DNA from: Verrucomicrobiota bacterium
GTDB taxonomy: Bacteria > Verrucomicrobiota > Verrucomicrobiia > Limisphaerales > Fontisphaeraceae
Reading direction: 5' to 3'
Length of the DNA stretch: 33,569 nt
NCBI GenBank assembly: GCA_037139415.1
Contig: JBAXGN010000075.1
Coordinates: 1-33,569, forward strand
A program made the position numbers and the translations under genes. This document shows positions 1 through 9,377 of the stretch, one piece after another. Position 1 is the stretch's first letter. The number at the start of each line of letters is the position of its first letter. Below the pieces are notes generated by a model. That model saw only the letters and a list, made by a program, of their open reading frames with translations. It was not told where the DNA came from and searched no databases.

Positions 1-59
1 AACAACAAAAAACAAAACAAAAAAACATTTACACAATTATATTTACAAAACCTCATTTA

Positions 60-422
60 TCATTTATGGCTTACATATCTAAGGAATTTTGCAGTTAAAT
101 CGTCTGATTTGAGTGCTCCTTGTATTATACGCTCCAAGAGGCGCTGTTCGCACTTTTCTAATCTCCTAACGTTTAACCCTTTATCAAGTTCTTTTTCCAA
201 TTTTTTCGCATCGAACTCACGGGCTTTTTTGTAAAACACAGCACTCGGTTTTGTTACTATAGGATGCTCTGCGACTCCAATCAAACACGACCTGTCAGAA
301 CATTTCTCTGCATCTGTTATATTTACAGCAAGAACCTTATTCCCCATTACTTTTGAGACAACAAACCATGGGTGGTTGGAATCGCCAACCAATTGAAAAG
401 CTGTTCCTATCTCAATGCTCAT
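60..422 (-). CDS. Small PemK/MazF-like putative toxin partner of the Panacea protein
   Basis: This 120-residue protein has no signal peptide or membrane segment. The N-terminal 70 residues look like a small SH3-like barrel of the MazF/PemK kind. There is a hydrophobic strand with HPWFVVS around residues 17-23, then VLAVNITD around 31-38, then a Cys/His-containing stretch ending in EHPIVTKPSAVFY. The C-terminal half is charged and helical. Its start codon lies inside the stop of the upstream Panacea-domain gene (TAATG, 1-nt overlap), so the two are translationally coupled and probably form one operon. Panacea proteins are known antitoxins that pair with many unrelated toxins, so a toxin role is inferred from fold resemblance and position. 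No catalytic residue can be assigned by eye. It could instead be an unrelated SH3-like accessory protein. Confidence 0.6.
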   Translation of the reverse strand: MSIEIGTAFQLVGDSNHPWFVVSKVMGNKVLAVNITDAEKCSDRSCLIGVAEHPIVTKPSAVFYKKAREFDAKKLEKELDKGLNVRRLEKCEQRLLERIIQGALKSDDLTAKFLRYVSHK

Positions 423-988
423 TAACTAGCCCCAAAAAGCAATTCCACCCTATTGAAATTTTCCGTTTGCTCGGCAGCCTCGCAAATTTCTTCTTTTTGT
501 TTACCTACTGCTTCCAGAATACTTTCGTAAGAAATCGGTTTTGATCCAGATTTTCTTTCTTCATATTCTTTAAGCTTATGGCAATAATCGCGCATCATTT
601 TCCAGTTGTAGTTACGGAACTTCCTGTGAATTTGCTTTAATATGTCCTCCTCAGATTTTGAAAGTTCATCCGTTCCTGGCTCTTTGAGTAGCGATATGCG
701 ATTTGTTTGTTGGTCGGCAGGCGAAACGAATTTCCCCCAGTCACCCTGAAAGCGTGGACAGGCTCCTTTTGTCAAATCATAGACAGTACTTAGAACCGGA
801 CCATATTGCATGGAAACTGGTGAATCTCCAGTGAGAGGCTCATTCCATTTTTCAAGCGAAATTCTATCGGCGAGGTACAGCATTTTTATGAAGATATATT
901 TATCCATATCCCCATCATTCAACCTCAACAGCACACAGGCAGCTTGAGTTGCCTTCTTCACATTGAACTTAAACTGCATCGTTTTCAT
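422..988 (-). CDS. Panacea-domain (DUF4065 / SocA-like) protein, candidate antitoxin
   Basis: This 188-residue cytoplasmic protein has the hallmarks of the Panacea (DUF4065) domain seen in SocA and in PanA antitoxins. An N-terminal helix is followed by KMLYLADRISLEKW (about residues 35-48), then PLTGDSPVSMQYGPVLSTVY (about 51-70). A C-terminal part resembles the family's PISYESILEA segment (about 150-160). In known systems the domain neutralises a toxin by direct binding, and in SocA it delivers the toxin to a protease. The ATG at 988 has an upstream AAAGGCGG that can serve as ribosome binding site; a second Met lies three codons later. The downstream 120-residue gene overlaps by one base, which is the expected two-gene toxin-antitoxin layout. 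The surrounding DNA is more AT-rich than the rest of the window, consistent with an acquired module. Confidence 0.8.
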   Translation of the reverse strand: MKTMQFKFNVKKATQAACVLLRLNDGDMDKYIFIKMLYLADRISLEKWNEPLTGDSPVSMQYGPVLSTVYDLTKGACPRFQGDWGKFVSPADQQTNRISLLKEPGTDELSKSEEDILKQIHRKFRNYNWKMMRDYCHKLKEYEERKSGSKPISYESILEAVGKQKEEICEAAEQTENFNRVELLFGAS

Positions 989-1196
989 TTGCCGCCTTTA
1001 ACGTAGCTGATTTTCAATAAAGAAGCAATTGGAATCTCTTGCGACCTCATGTACGCATGCAGAATTGAGAGCAGAAATGCAATAAAAACAGAATCGCAAA
1101 ACCTTTATAAAGAATAGGATAGGACGCTTTTTTCGCAGAATGAACTTGTAAAAAAAAGCAGCCATTAGCATTCAAAGGACCATCATTCGTTACGAT

Positions 1197-3122
1197 TTAT
1201 GGAAGCAGTCGCAGTCGGAAAAACATCCGTTTAGCGTTTGCGATCCCCCAGTAATCGGACGGCGTCCAAGTATTGTTCGTTGCAAAAAAGGACACCCCGT
1301 AATTCACCCAATTGCCGAAATCATAGGCGATTTCCAATTGATAACTTTGCCCAAGCATCAGGCTGTTTGCGTTGGGAATTACGGCGTTTCGATAAGCAGC
1401 GGGCGGAATATTAATCACGGTGTTGCTACTATAACTCGAACCCGCACTGGTGATCACAATATTTGTAACCGAACCATTGCTAATCTGTGTGTATGCTGCT
1501 GCACCCTGGCCACTTATGTCTCGGAACGTAACGGAGGGAGCAACTTTGTAATCACTCCCAGATGCGTTCAAATTTGCGCCGACAACAAACCCGTTTAAAA
1601 TAACTGGAGTGGCGGCTGCGGCAGGAGTATTTGTAAGGACGATATTCACAGCCGGAAAGAATGCTGGGCCGACTTGAGCAACTGTGGTGAATGGATAGCC
1701 AAGGCCCGCACTAGTAATTACGATATTCGTAACAGAACCACCGCTAATTTGGCCGTAGCCGCTGGCTCCACTTCCCCCTTGTCCGCTAAATACGACGATT
1801 GGCGAATTGGTGTAACCACAACCACCGTCTGTCAAAGTTACCCCAACAACAAATCCGTTTACTATAACAGGTATGGCTTTTGCCGGCACTGCGTTCACAA
1901 TTACAACTGCAACCGAACTCGTTACACTTCCCATGGCATTGGTGACAACAACATCATATTGAGTAGCATTGTTTTCCGATACGCTGATCAAGCTTAAGGT
2001 CGGTGATGTCGAACCACTTATATTGCCACCATCTGCCAGATTTGTTCCACCTTGCCGCCACTGATAGACGAAAGGCGGCGTTCCAGTTACGGTCACCTTA
2101 AGAACGAATGAACTACCAGGACAAACAGCAAGATTTAACGGCTGTTGCGTTATTTGCGGTGGATTGGTTTTGATGTTCCCAATGTAAATTCCGCCAGTAC
2201 CAACTGCTGCCATCAGTCTAGTCCCGTCAGACGTTGACGCGACTGAACTCCACGCTATGCCATCTGGTATGCTACTCTGAATCCATGTGAGACCTGAATT
2301 TGTCGAAGTGTAGATTCCGGCTGTATGTAAAGCTGCTAATTTTGTCCCATCGGATGACGTGGCGACACGAAACCAATTCGTGCTAGGCGCACTGGTCTGC
2401 GCCCAAGTGAGACCGGAATTAGTAGAAGTGAATATTCCACCGCCAAAAACTATCGCGACCAATTTACCTCCATCGGCTGATATGGCTACATCTTTCCATG
2501 AGTTCGCTGGTGCGCTGGTCTGTATCCAGGTCAATCCTGAGTTTGTTGAAGTATAAATTCGGCCATAAAGGTCTGCCGCAATTAATGTTGTTCCGTCAAA
2601 TGACGCGGCAACACGATAAGTTCCGTTAGTAGGTGTGATTGCTGGCAGCCATGTGAGACCTGAATTTGTTGAGATGAAAACACCGCTTCCAGAAGCGCTA
2701 CCGCCAGATCCGGCCACCAATTTTGTTCCGTCATACGATGACGCGACTGACCACCAGTTCTTATTTGGCGCACTGGTTTGGGTCCACGTGAGGCCTGAAT
2801 TGGTTGAAATGTAAATGCTACCGTTTATGCCGTCGCCAACCGCTGCAAGCAGTTTGCTTCCGTCGGATGATGAAGCACCACAACTCCACTGAATCACGGT
2901 TGGCGCAGCACTTTTCGTCCAAGTCACACCGCCATTAGATGAAATCCAAATCTCATTGGTAACACCGTAAACTGCTGCCATTAATTTCGTTCCATCAGAG
3001 GATGAGGTAACGAACTGCCACTGCTTATTTGGGGCACCGCTTTGCGTCCAAACAAACTCCTGTGCGTAAAGCAAAACAGAACAAGCGGCCATTATGACCA
3101 TTATCCATAATATCGTTTTCAT
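1197..3122 (-). CDS. Secreted seven-bladed beta-propeller protein with Ig-like and repeat domains
   Basis: This 641-residue protein begins with a Sec signal peptide (about residues 1-20, ending near LLYAQ). Residues about 22-315 contain seven copies of a BNR/sortilin-type propeller repeat, each with an SSDGTKLxA strand and an STNSGLTW strand. An Ig-like domain follows (about 320-415, with YQW and a NATQYDVVVTNAMGS strand). Two copies of a 70-80 residue module follow, each starting PVIxNGFVVG and containing GSVTNIVITSAG. The C-terminus (about 580-641) has LGQSYQLEIAYD and ends in an FFRLR motif, a tail I associate with Verrucomicrobiota exported proteins. No catalytic residues are evident, so it may bind glycans or the cell surface. 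An AAGGGA sits 6 nt upstream of the ATG. The propeller repeats are also similar at DNA level. Confidence 0.8.
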   Translation of the reverse strand: MKTILWIMVIMAACSVLLYAQEFVWTQSGAPNKQWQFVTSSSDGTKLMAAVYGVTNEIWISSNGGVTWTKSAAPTVIQWSCGASSSDGSKLLAAVGDGINGSIYISTNSGLTWTQTSAPNKNWWSVASSYDGTKLVAGSGGSASGSGVFISTNSGLTWLPAITPTNGTYRVAASFDGTTLIAADLYGRIYTSTNSGLTWIQTSAPANSWKDVAISADGGKLVAIVFGGGIFTSTNSGLTWAQTSAPSTNWFRVATSSDGTKLAALHTAGIYTSTNSGLTWIQSSIPDGIAWSSVASTSDGTRLMAAVGTGGIYIGNIKTNPPQITQQPLNLAVCPGSSFVLKVTVTGTPPFVYQWRQGGTNLADGGNISGSTSPTLSLISVSENNATQYDVVVTNAMGSVTSSVAVVIVNAVPAKAIPVIVNGFVVGVTLTDGGCGYTNSPIVVFSGQGGSGASGYGQISGGSVTNIVITSAGLGYPFTTVAQVGPAFFPAVNIVLTNTPAAAATPVILNGFVVGANLNASGSDYKVAPSVTFRDISGQGAAAYTQISNGSVTNIVITSAGSSYSSNTVINIPPAAYRNAVIPNANSLMLGQSYQLEIAYDFGNWVNYGVSFFATNNTWTPSDYWGIANAKRMFFRLRLLP

Positions 3123-3240
3123 CAGTGTCCCTTTGCAAAGGCTGGAAACAATCCTGCGCCGATGAATTGTAAATGCAAGCGCGGAATTTCCAAATGACTA
3201 TAGCCACAATTGACTATGGCACGCCAAGGAAATGGTTTTG

Positions 3241-3714
3241 CTAAGGGGTTGCGGAAATGGCCAGCGGTTCTGGTTCTGGCGCTATAGGCGCAACACTCAC
3301 CAGCGGGACTGCTGCCATAGAGACTTGCTGCTTGTTACTTGCTGACGGCCTATTGGTTCCCGGTAGTGGTCTGCCGCTCAATACCCGCTCCAAGTCGCTG
3401 AAAGTCGCGATGCTGCGAGACATCTTTTCAATGGCCGTGGTGTCTATCTCTTTGGCATTGAGCAGGGCATCGAATAGCTGATGGAGCTTGTCTAGCTGTT
3501 GCCTCACGCGTGGGAGTTGCCGCCGTTGGTAGGCATCTAGCGGGATATTAGCGACAATAGCGGGCGCAAGCGACGGGTAAAGTCTCCGCAAGCGGCGAGC
3601 CTCATGGCTACGCATAGCTAACGCTCTGGCGTTTCCTTGGTTTATTCGGCCAGGGATATTGGCGATAGTGGTTTCAATTACAGCAACCATGATGCAGTGT
3701 ACCACATAAGGCAT
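3241..3714 (-). CDS. Hypothetical Arg/Ala-rich protein
   Basis: This 157-residue protein was not recognised with confidence. It starts at ATG 3714; a second in-frame ATG at 3690 would give 149 residues, and neither has a clear Shine-Dalgarno. The N-terminal half is rich in Arg and Ala and predicted helical. The middle (about 70-120) reads like a coiled coil, with RVRQQLDKLHQLFDALL followed by a SDLERVLSGRPLPGTNRP segment. The C-terminal 35 residues are Pro/Val/Ala-rich and probably disordered. There is no signal peptide or membrane segment. The coiled region plus GRPLPG loosely recalls small proteins near phage packaging genes, but I could not confirm this and no phage gene is adjacent. It stands alone between the propeller gene and a gene-poor stretch. 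Confidence 0.45.
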   Translation of the reverse strand: MPYVVHCIMVAVIETTIANIPGRINQGNARALAMRSHEARRLRRLYPSLAPAIVANIPLDAYQRRQLPRVRQQLDKLHQLFDALLNAKEIDTTAIEKMSRSIATFSDLERVLSGRPLPGTNRPSASNKQQVSMAAVPLVSVAPIAPEPEPLAISATP

Positions 3715-4420
3715 TGAAAGTCCAAGGGGTTACACCTTTGAAGCTTCCAGAAAACCAAGGCGCATGAAAACGGGGGATTCTCTATTCCGAGCCACCCCCG
3801 AAGTCCCCGCCCCACCCCCACTCCGCCCCCACGGTCCCCGGCTGAAAAGAGATTCCCTTGCCCGGCTACGATTCGGCCCGGTCAATGGCTGGCAGTTCCG
3901 CCCGGCATCCGGTAGCTTGTTTTGATGGTTGGGCAGGTGAGCGCCACCGGGGAAACCTTCCCGCGCCGTTTGCCCCGCGTCTATCCCTTTCCGCAATGTG
4001 ATTACCTTCCGCCGTGTTCGGCGTGGCCTTGGGGCATCCTGGCGCGTCTGGCGGGTAAGGTGATTCAACGCCAGCACCAGCGCCGGAAGTTGGACAAGCA
4101 GGGACACGCTGGCAGATGGTTGCCGCCCAGCCACGCGGGGAACACGTTTCAAACCGTGCTAGCGGAAAGGAGCTAGCACCCTGCCGGGCATCAAGAGAAA
4201 CCCGGAAGACGTTCCAAGGGCAGGAAAGCGCCCTTTGGCATCATGGCACAGTGATGCAAACGAACGCTGAGCCGGGGAAACCATCAGGAACCGAAAGCGG
4301 CTTTAGAAGCTTCAAAGTGGAACAGAAGTGGAACAAAGAAATATTTTAAAGCCGGAAAAAGAATTTTATTTTAGCAGGAATAAGTGAATTTAAGCACTGT
4401 TTTACCGAGGTTTTTTGAAG
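3715..4420. other. Gene-poor stretch upstream of tRNA-Phe
   Basis: About 700 bp hold no coding region I can support. The open frames here (3730-4152 minus; 3922-4176 and 4116-4349 plus) have unusual composition and no recognisable domain. A strongly C-rich tract runs from about 3793 to 3840. The last 100 bp before the tRNA are AT-rich. The position directly 3' of a tRNA gene, next to an AT-rich accessory segment, would suit the scar of an old integration. I found no integrase and no duplicated tRNA 3' end inside the window. Confidence 0.4.
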
Positions 4421-4496
<76 letters not shown>

Positions 4497-4638
4497 CACC
4501 GAAAGGCAGGGCATTGAACTGCCCAGCGCCCGGTTTGGCAAGGCGAATTTTACAAAAAATTCACATTCCGACCCGGACGGGGTTCTCCCTCAATGCCCGG
4601 GGGCGGGCTTAATCGGGTATAAAACTCCGCGTAATGCC

Positions 4639-5922
4639 CTATTTGCCGGATGTTTTTTCCGGCGTGGCCCGCACTAATACGGTGGCGTGTGGACCGACTT
4701 GCGTGGTGAAGCTGTCTTTGAAAGTACCCAGGTCCTGGTGGGCCCAGAGGTCGCGCAGGGCCATGGCAGCGCCGGGTTTCAGGCCCAGGTCCTTCCATTG
4801 GGCGGTGATGCTGGCGGGTTGCTCGCCCCGGTTCAGCAGTGCAATTGCCACACCGCCGCTGACCAGTGGCTTGCGCCAGACATCCGTGGAAGCGGTGCGG
4901 GTCACGCGGTTGCCTTGCCGGCCCAGCGGGTCCTGGTCCACAGCGATGGCCTCGGGATTGGTCAGGATGCGGCGCGTTTCGGCGTCCATGTTGCGGATGT
5001 CGCAGCCGATCATCAGCGGGGCGGCGAGCAGGCACCACATGCTCACTTGCGTCTGGTATTCGGCGCTGTTGCAACCGCCACCTTTGATGTAGCCCTTGTT
5101 GCCCAGCCCTACGACCAGCATGTCGGGATCATTCCAACCGCCCGGCCCGGCGTGTTTCTCAAGGTTGGCGCTGGCGTCAATGGCCGCGAGAATGCCGATG
5201 CAACTGTAGGCGTTATGCGGGGTGTCCCACAGGTCGCCCACGTCGAAGGAAATGCGCCAGAGGTGGCCGCCGGCTTTCCGCCCCCAGAGCCAGGGCGAGC
5301 GCGGGCCCCATTCGCAGATGCTGAAGATAATCGGGCGTCCGGTGGCTTTCAGGGCGTCGCCCATTCTGGTGTAGCGCTTGATGGCCTCCGGGAAATCATC
5401 CGGCGCGTAGCAGTAATCGTATTTGAGATAATCTACGTCCCAACTGGCAAACGTCGTGGCATCGTCTTCCTCGTGCCCGTAGCTGCCGACTTCACCGCCG
5501 CAGGTTTTGTCGCCCGCGCAGGAGTAGATGCCAAATTTGAGCCCCTTGTCATGGATATACGCCGCCAGGGCCTTGATGCCGCCGGGGAATTTTTTGGGGT
5601 TGGCCAGGAGTTTGCCCTGGCTGTCGCGGCCGCCGTGCCAATGGTCGTCAATCACCACATATTGGTAACCGAGGTCCTTCAAGCCGAGTTTCACGAAGGT
5701 GTCGGCCACGCCCTTGACGACGTCCTCATTGATTTCTTTGCCGAACGTGTTCCAACTGTTCCAGCCCATGGGCGGGGTGGCGGCCAGGCCACGGTACGGT
5801 TCGGGTTTGGTATCGGCCGCGGTGGTGTTCAGCCCTTGGAAGGTTAGCAAAGCGCAGCCTAACAGAAGTTGGCTGCCCAACCTGCCGAGCCAGTGAGGTG
5901 ATGACGTGTGTTTGTGTGTCAT
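4639..5922 (-). CDS. Secreted GH27 alpha-galactosidase
   Basis: The preferred start is ATG 5922, giving 427 residues with a Sec signal peptide (basic N-terminus, then LLLGCALLTF). The frame extends to 6045, but that extension has no signal character. The catalytic barrel starts with ATPPMGWNSWNTFG (about 49-62), the GH27/GH36 signature. It continues with YVVIDDHWHGGRD and LKFGIYSCAG. The nucleophile is D169 in YLKYDYCY, and the proposed acid/base is D227 in WRISFDV, aligned to the GH27 WRxxGD position. A beta-sandwich C-terminal domain follows from about residue 340. The enzyme removes terminal alpha-linked galactose from oligosaccharides or plant galactomannans in the periplasm or outside the cell. 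N-acetylgalactosaminidase activity is an alternative within the family. It is followed by tRNA-Phe on the same strand. Confidence 0.92.
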   Translation of the reverse strand: MTHKHTSSPHWLGRLGSQLLLGCALLTFQGLNTTAADTKPEPYRGLAATPPMGWNSWNTFGKEINEDVVKGVADTFVKLGLKDLGYQYVVIDDHWHGGRDSQGKLLANPKKFPGGIKALAAYIHDKGLKFGIYSCAGDKTCGGEVGSYGHEEDDATTFASWDVDYLKYDYCYAPDDFPEAIKRYTRMGDALKATGRPIIFSICEWGPRSPWLWGRKAGGHLWRISFDVGDLWDTPHNAYSCIGILAAIDASANLEKHAGPGGWNDPDMLVVGLGNKGYIKGGGCNSAEYQTQVSMWCLLAAPLMIGCDIRNMDAETRRILTNPEAIAVDQDPLGRQGNRVTRTASTDVWRKPLVSGGVAIALLNRGEQPASITAQWKDLGLKPGAAMALRDLWAHQDLGTFKDSFTTQVGPHATVLVRATPEKTSGK

Positions 5923-6115
5923 GTTTGTGTTCTTGTTGCCGAGGACACTATGGAAAGGGCAGGGGAAACGCAATGCCGGATTCATGGTTGCTGATTGAAT
6001 TGGAGACTTGTCACCATCCGGCGAGCCGGTTACGCTGAAACCCATGAATGCAAGTACGCACCAATGCTCTCCGGACCACGTAGTACTCAGTGGCTAAAGG
6101 GAATGTATTATTTTG

Positions 6116-9100
6116 ATGAACCCGCTGGAAACATACCTTACTGAACCCCGGGACATCCGCACCAGCGGTGCGGTAGTCAAGGAAACCTCTGATTTGAAGC
6201 GCGTCTTCCTTCATGCGGCACCGCTCAACAACCCGCGCGAGGTCGCCTTTTTCCTCGCCTCTTATGCCCGTGATGCCCGCGCTCGCGTGGAAGCCGCCGG
6301 GGACCTCCCCGCACTCACCGCCGTCCGCACCGCGTTGGAGGAAGCGCTTGGCATGAAATTTGAGGCGGACAAGGGCGAATATTTCTTTCGCTCTACGTTG
6401 GTGCAGACACTCTTTTATGGTGTCTTTTCCGCGTGGGTCTTGTGGCACAAGGAAAACCCGTTGCGCAAAGACCTGTTTGACTGGAAAGCCGCCGCCTGGA
6501 CGTTGCGTGTTCCCATGATTGCGGCGTTGTTTCATCAAGTCGCCGACCCGCAAAAGCTGCGGCCACTGGGTTTGGATGAAGTGTTGGATTGGGCGGCTGC
6601 CGCGCTCAATCGCGTGGAACGGCTGGCGTTCTTCAAGCAGTTTGCGGAAACACATGCCGTCCAATATTTCTACGAACCGTTCCTCGAAGCCTTTGATTCC
6701 GAATTGCGCAAGGAACTGGGGGTCTGGTACACGCCGCCGGAGATTGTTGAATATCAGGTTGCCCGCGTGGATGCGGTGTTGCGCGAGGAATTGGAGATCG
6801 CCGATGGTCTGGCTGATCCGCGCGTCTTTGTGCTTGATCCTTGCTGCGGTACCGGCGCGTATCTGGTCGAGGTGCTGAGAAAGATTGTCCACACGCTGAA
6901 AGTGGAAAAATGCGAAGGCGCGATTGCCGAACTCGCAGCCAAGGAAGCCGCCATGAACCGTGTCTTCGGCTTTGAAATCATGCCCGCGCCGTTCGTCGTC
7001 GCGCATCTGCAAATGGGGTTGCTGCTGCAAAATCTCGCGTCACCGCTCGATGACGCGAAAAACGAACGCGCCGGTATTTTCCTGACCAACGCGCTTACCG
7101 GCTGGGATTTTGCGGGTGAAAATCCCAAGCTTGCCAACTGGCCCGAACTGGAAGCCGAACGCAAAGGGGCCGGACAAGTGAAACAGGAGAAGCCGATTCT
7201 CGTCATCCTGGGTAATCCGCCGTATAACGCCTACGCGGGCATCAGCCCCGAGGAGGAACAAGGATTGGTGGAGCCATACAAGGAAGGGTTGGTGAAGGAA
7301 TGGGGTATCAAAAAATTTAACCTCGACGACCTGTACATCCGCTTCTTCCGGCTGGCGGAGCGGCGCATCGCGGAGAAAACCGGCAAGGGCATTGTCTGCT
7401 TCATCTCGAACTTCTCCTATCTGGGCGATTCTTCATTTGTCGTCATGCGCCAGCGGTTCCTCAAAGAGTTCGATACGCTGTGGTTTGATTGCCTCAACGG
7501 CGACAGTCGCGAGACGGGTAAACTGACGCCGGAGGGCAAGCCGGACCCCTCCGTATTCTCCACCGAATACAACCGCGAAGGCATCCGGGTTGGCACGGCC
7601 GTTGGCTTGATGGTGCGCCGGCCCAAGCGTAACAAGAAATCGCAGGTATTCTTCCGCCAGTTCTGGGGTGCGACGAAACGCGCGGATATTCTGGAAAGTC
7701 TGAAGGTTAAAAAGTTTGCGAAGCAATATGAGAAGGTCGAACCGGAACGGGACAACCGTTTCTCGTTCTGTCCATCGGTGGTTGCCGGGCACTATCAGAA
7801 ATGGCCGCGGCTCACCGAGCTTTGCGCCGAACCGTCCAGCAACGGTTTGATGGAGAAACGGGCTGGCGCGCTCATCAGTCTTGATCGCGTCGCCTTGGAA
7901 CGGCGAATGCGGATGTATTATGACGAATTTGTGGATTGGGAGTCGCTCAAAGCGCTGGACACCGGGTTAACCGAAGATGCCGCCGACTTTAATGCCAAGA
8001 AAGTTCGATTGAAAGTCCAAGCGGCGAAAGAATTCATGTCTTCGCACTTGCGCCGCTATGCGCTTCGGCCTTTTGAAACCCGCTGGTGCTACTACAGTGA
8101 TGTCAGTCCTCTGTGGAATCGGTCTCGCCCAACGCTTTGGGCGCAATGCTGGAAGGGGAACACATTCTTCATGAGTCGTCCCGCCGGGGTCGCCAGCCCG
8201 GAAGGATTTCCGGTCTGCGCCACCTCGCTGCTGGGTGATAATGATTTTCTGCGCGGTCACGCGTATTACTTTCCACTGCGCTTGCGGCCGGCGGCGAAAG
8301 CCAAACCGAAGAACAAGGATGATGGCAACGGCGAGTTCGGCAGCGTCATGCGCGAGGCGTCGCCTGAATATGACGCGGGCGGAGGCAAGATCACTGCCAA
8401 CCTTTCACCCGGTGCCCGTTCCTATCTCGTTGCGCTCGGGATCAAGAATCCCGATGCGGACGCGGATACGGCGGCGTTGCTCTGGATGCACGCGCTCGCC
8501 ATTGGTTATTCGCCGTCCTACCTGGCCGAGAACGCCGACGGTATCCGGCAGGATTGGCCGCGTATTCCGTTGCCTGAAACCAAGGCAGCGCTTCTCGTTT
8601 CCGCCGGGTTAGGCCGCCAAGTTGCGGCGCTGCTCGACACTGAGGCACCCGTTGACGGCGTGACGGACGGTAAACTCCGCCCCGAGTTGAAGACGGTTGC
8701 CGTCTTGTCCTCCACCGCGAATCTATCTCTCACCGTTGGTTGGGGCCACGCGGGCAAAGAAGGCGTGACTATGCCCGGTAAAAGCAAGTTGACCACGCGT
8801 GGCTACGGGACGGATGAGGCTTTGGCGGAGGCGATGTCCGATCTGCTTGGGAAAGTCACGCACGACATTTATCTCAATGACACGGCCTGCTGGCGGAACG
8901 TGCCTGAAAAGGTTTGGGACTTTACCATTGGCGGGTACCAGGTGCTGAAGAAGTGGTTGAGTTATCGCGAACATGATTTGTTGGGGCGTCCGTTGACGGC
9001 GGAGGAAGCCCGTGAAGTGACCCATACCGCCCGTCGGCTGGCTGCGCTGATCCTGCTGCAATCGGAATTGGATGCCAATTACCAACGCGTCAAAGCGGTG

Positions 9101-9121
9101 TGTCACCCTTGGACGGCATGA
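6116..9121 (+). CDS. Type ISP-like adenine-specific DNA methyltransferase lacking the N-terminal nuclease domain
   Basis: This 1001-residue protein has ATG at 6116; a TTG one codon earlier is also possible. It carries an N6-adenine methyltransferase core: the SAM-binding motif LDPCCGTGAYLVEV (about 240-253) and catalytic motif IV NPPY at 367-370. A helical region precedes the core, with FLASYARDARARVEAAG and ELGVWYTPPEIV. The C-terminal half (about 560-1001) corresponds to the type ISP target-recognition and specificity region. Residues 1-25 resemble the start of full-length family members (YLTEPRDIRTSGAVVKETS), but residue 26 continues straight into the segment that normally follows the nuclease domain. 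From memory of the family, roughly 130-170 residues with an EVK nuclease motif are missing, in frame. It therefore looks like an orphan methylase or one that needs a separate nuclease. No helicase, separate nuclease or specificity gene lies beside it. Confidence 0.8.
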   Translation: MNPLETYLTEPRDIRTSGAVVKETSDLKRVFLHAAPLNNPREVAFFLASYARDARARVEAAGDLPALTAVRTALEEALGMKFEADKGEYFFRSTLVQTLFYGVFSAWVLWHKENPLRKDLFDWKAAAWTLRVPMIAALFHQVADPQKLRPLGLDEVLDWAAAALNRVERLAFFKQFAETHAVQYFYEPFLEAFDSELRKELGVWYTPPEIVEYQVARVDAVLREELEIADGLADPRVFVLDPCCGTGAYLVEVLRKIVHTLKVEKCEGAIAELAAKEAAMNRVFGFEIMPAPFVVAHLQMGLLLQNLASPLDDAKNERAGIFLTNALTGWDFAGENPKLANWPELEAERKGAGQVKQEKPILVILGNPPYNAYAGISPEEEQGLVEPYKEGLVKEWGIKKFNLDDLYIRFFRLAERRIAEKTGKGIVCFISNFSYLGDSSFVVMRQRFLKEFDTLWFDCLNGDSRETGKLTPEGKPDPSVFSTEYNREGIRVGTAVGLMVRRPKRNKKSQVFFRQFWGATKRADILESLKVKKFAKQYEKVEPERDNRFSFCPSVVAGHYQKWPRLTELCAEPSSNGLMEKRAGALISLDRVALERRMRMYYDEFVDWESLKALDTGLTEDAADFNAKKVRLKVQAAKEFMSSHLRRYALRPFETRWCYYSDVSPLWNRSRPTLWAQCWKGNTFFMSRPAGVASPEGFPVCATSLLGDNDFLRGHAYYFPLRLRPAAKAKPKNKDDGNGEFGSVMREASPEYDAGGGKITANLSPGARSYLVALGIKNPDADADTAALLWMHALAIGYSPSYLAENADGIRQDWPRIPLPETKAALLVSAGLGRQVAALLDTEAPVDGVTDGKLRPELKTVAVLSSTANLSLTVGWGHAGKEGVTMPGKSKLTTRGYGTDEALAEAMSDLLGKVTHDIYLNDTACWRNVPEKVWDFTIGGYQVLKKWLSYREHDLLGRPLTAEEAREVTHTARRLAALILLQSELDANYQRVKAVCHPWTA

Positions 9122-9247
9122 CTCAGGCCGGAGTGAATTGGCGGCCTATCACTGCGCACATCCGCCAACCCACTGTTCCGCCCTTACAGGACGGAGAGGT
9201 TTGCGAGGGGGTTGTTCCCGTGCCTTCAGTCCGGGCTATCATACAAC

Positions 9248-9260
9248 GGGCCTTTGGCCC
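9248..9260. repeat. REP-like palindrome GGGCCTTTGGCCC
   Basis: A 5-bp perfect stem (GGGCC/GGCCC) with a TTT loop lies in the 290-bp gap after the methyltransferase gene. The surrounding text (a TTACAGGACGG segment, then a pyrimidine-rich stretch and ATCATACAACGGGCC) has the look of a degraded interspersed repeat. No second copy is present in this window. The rest of 9122-9411 contains no gene I can support. Confidence 0.35.
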
Positions 9261-9377
9261 TGCCACTAAACGCGAGATCACATTTTTCAATCCGAAAGAG
9301 GGGAAACAGTGAGTCGGCCACGCGTAATTCGCGGTTCCATCCACTTTTCATGGCCGTCAAAAAAGAACGCCCATCAT

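Noticed and set aside
3730-4349. Integrase or excisionase remnant beside tRNA-Phe
   Set aside because: None of the frames shows tyrosine recombinase motifs, and no repeat of the tRNA 3' end was found in the window.
4687-5847. 386-codon plus-strand open frame
   Set aside because: It is antisense to the GH27 gene; composition is Gly/Ala/Val-rich without family features.
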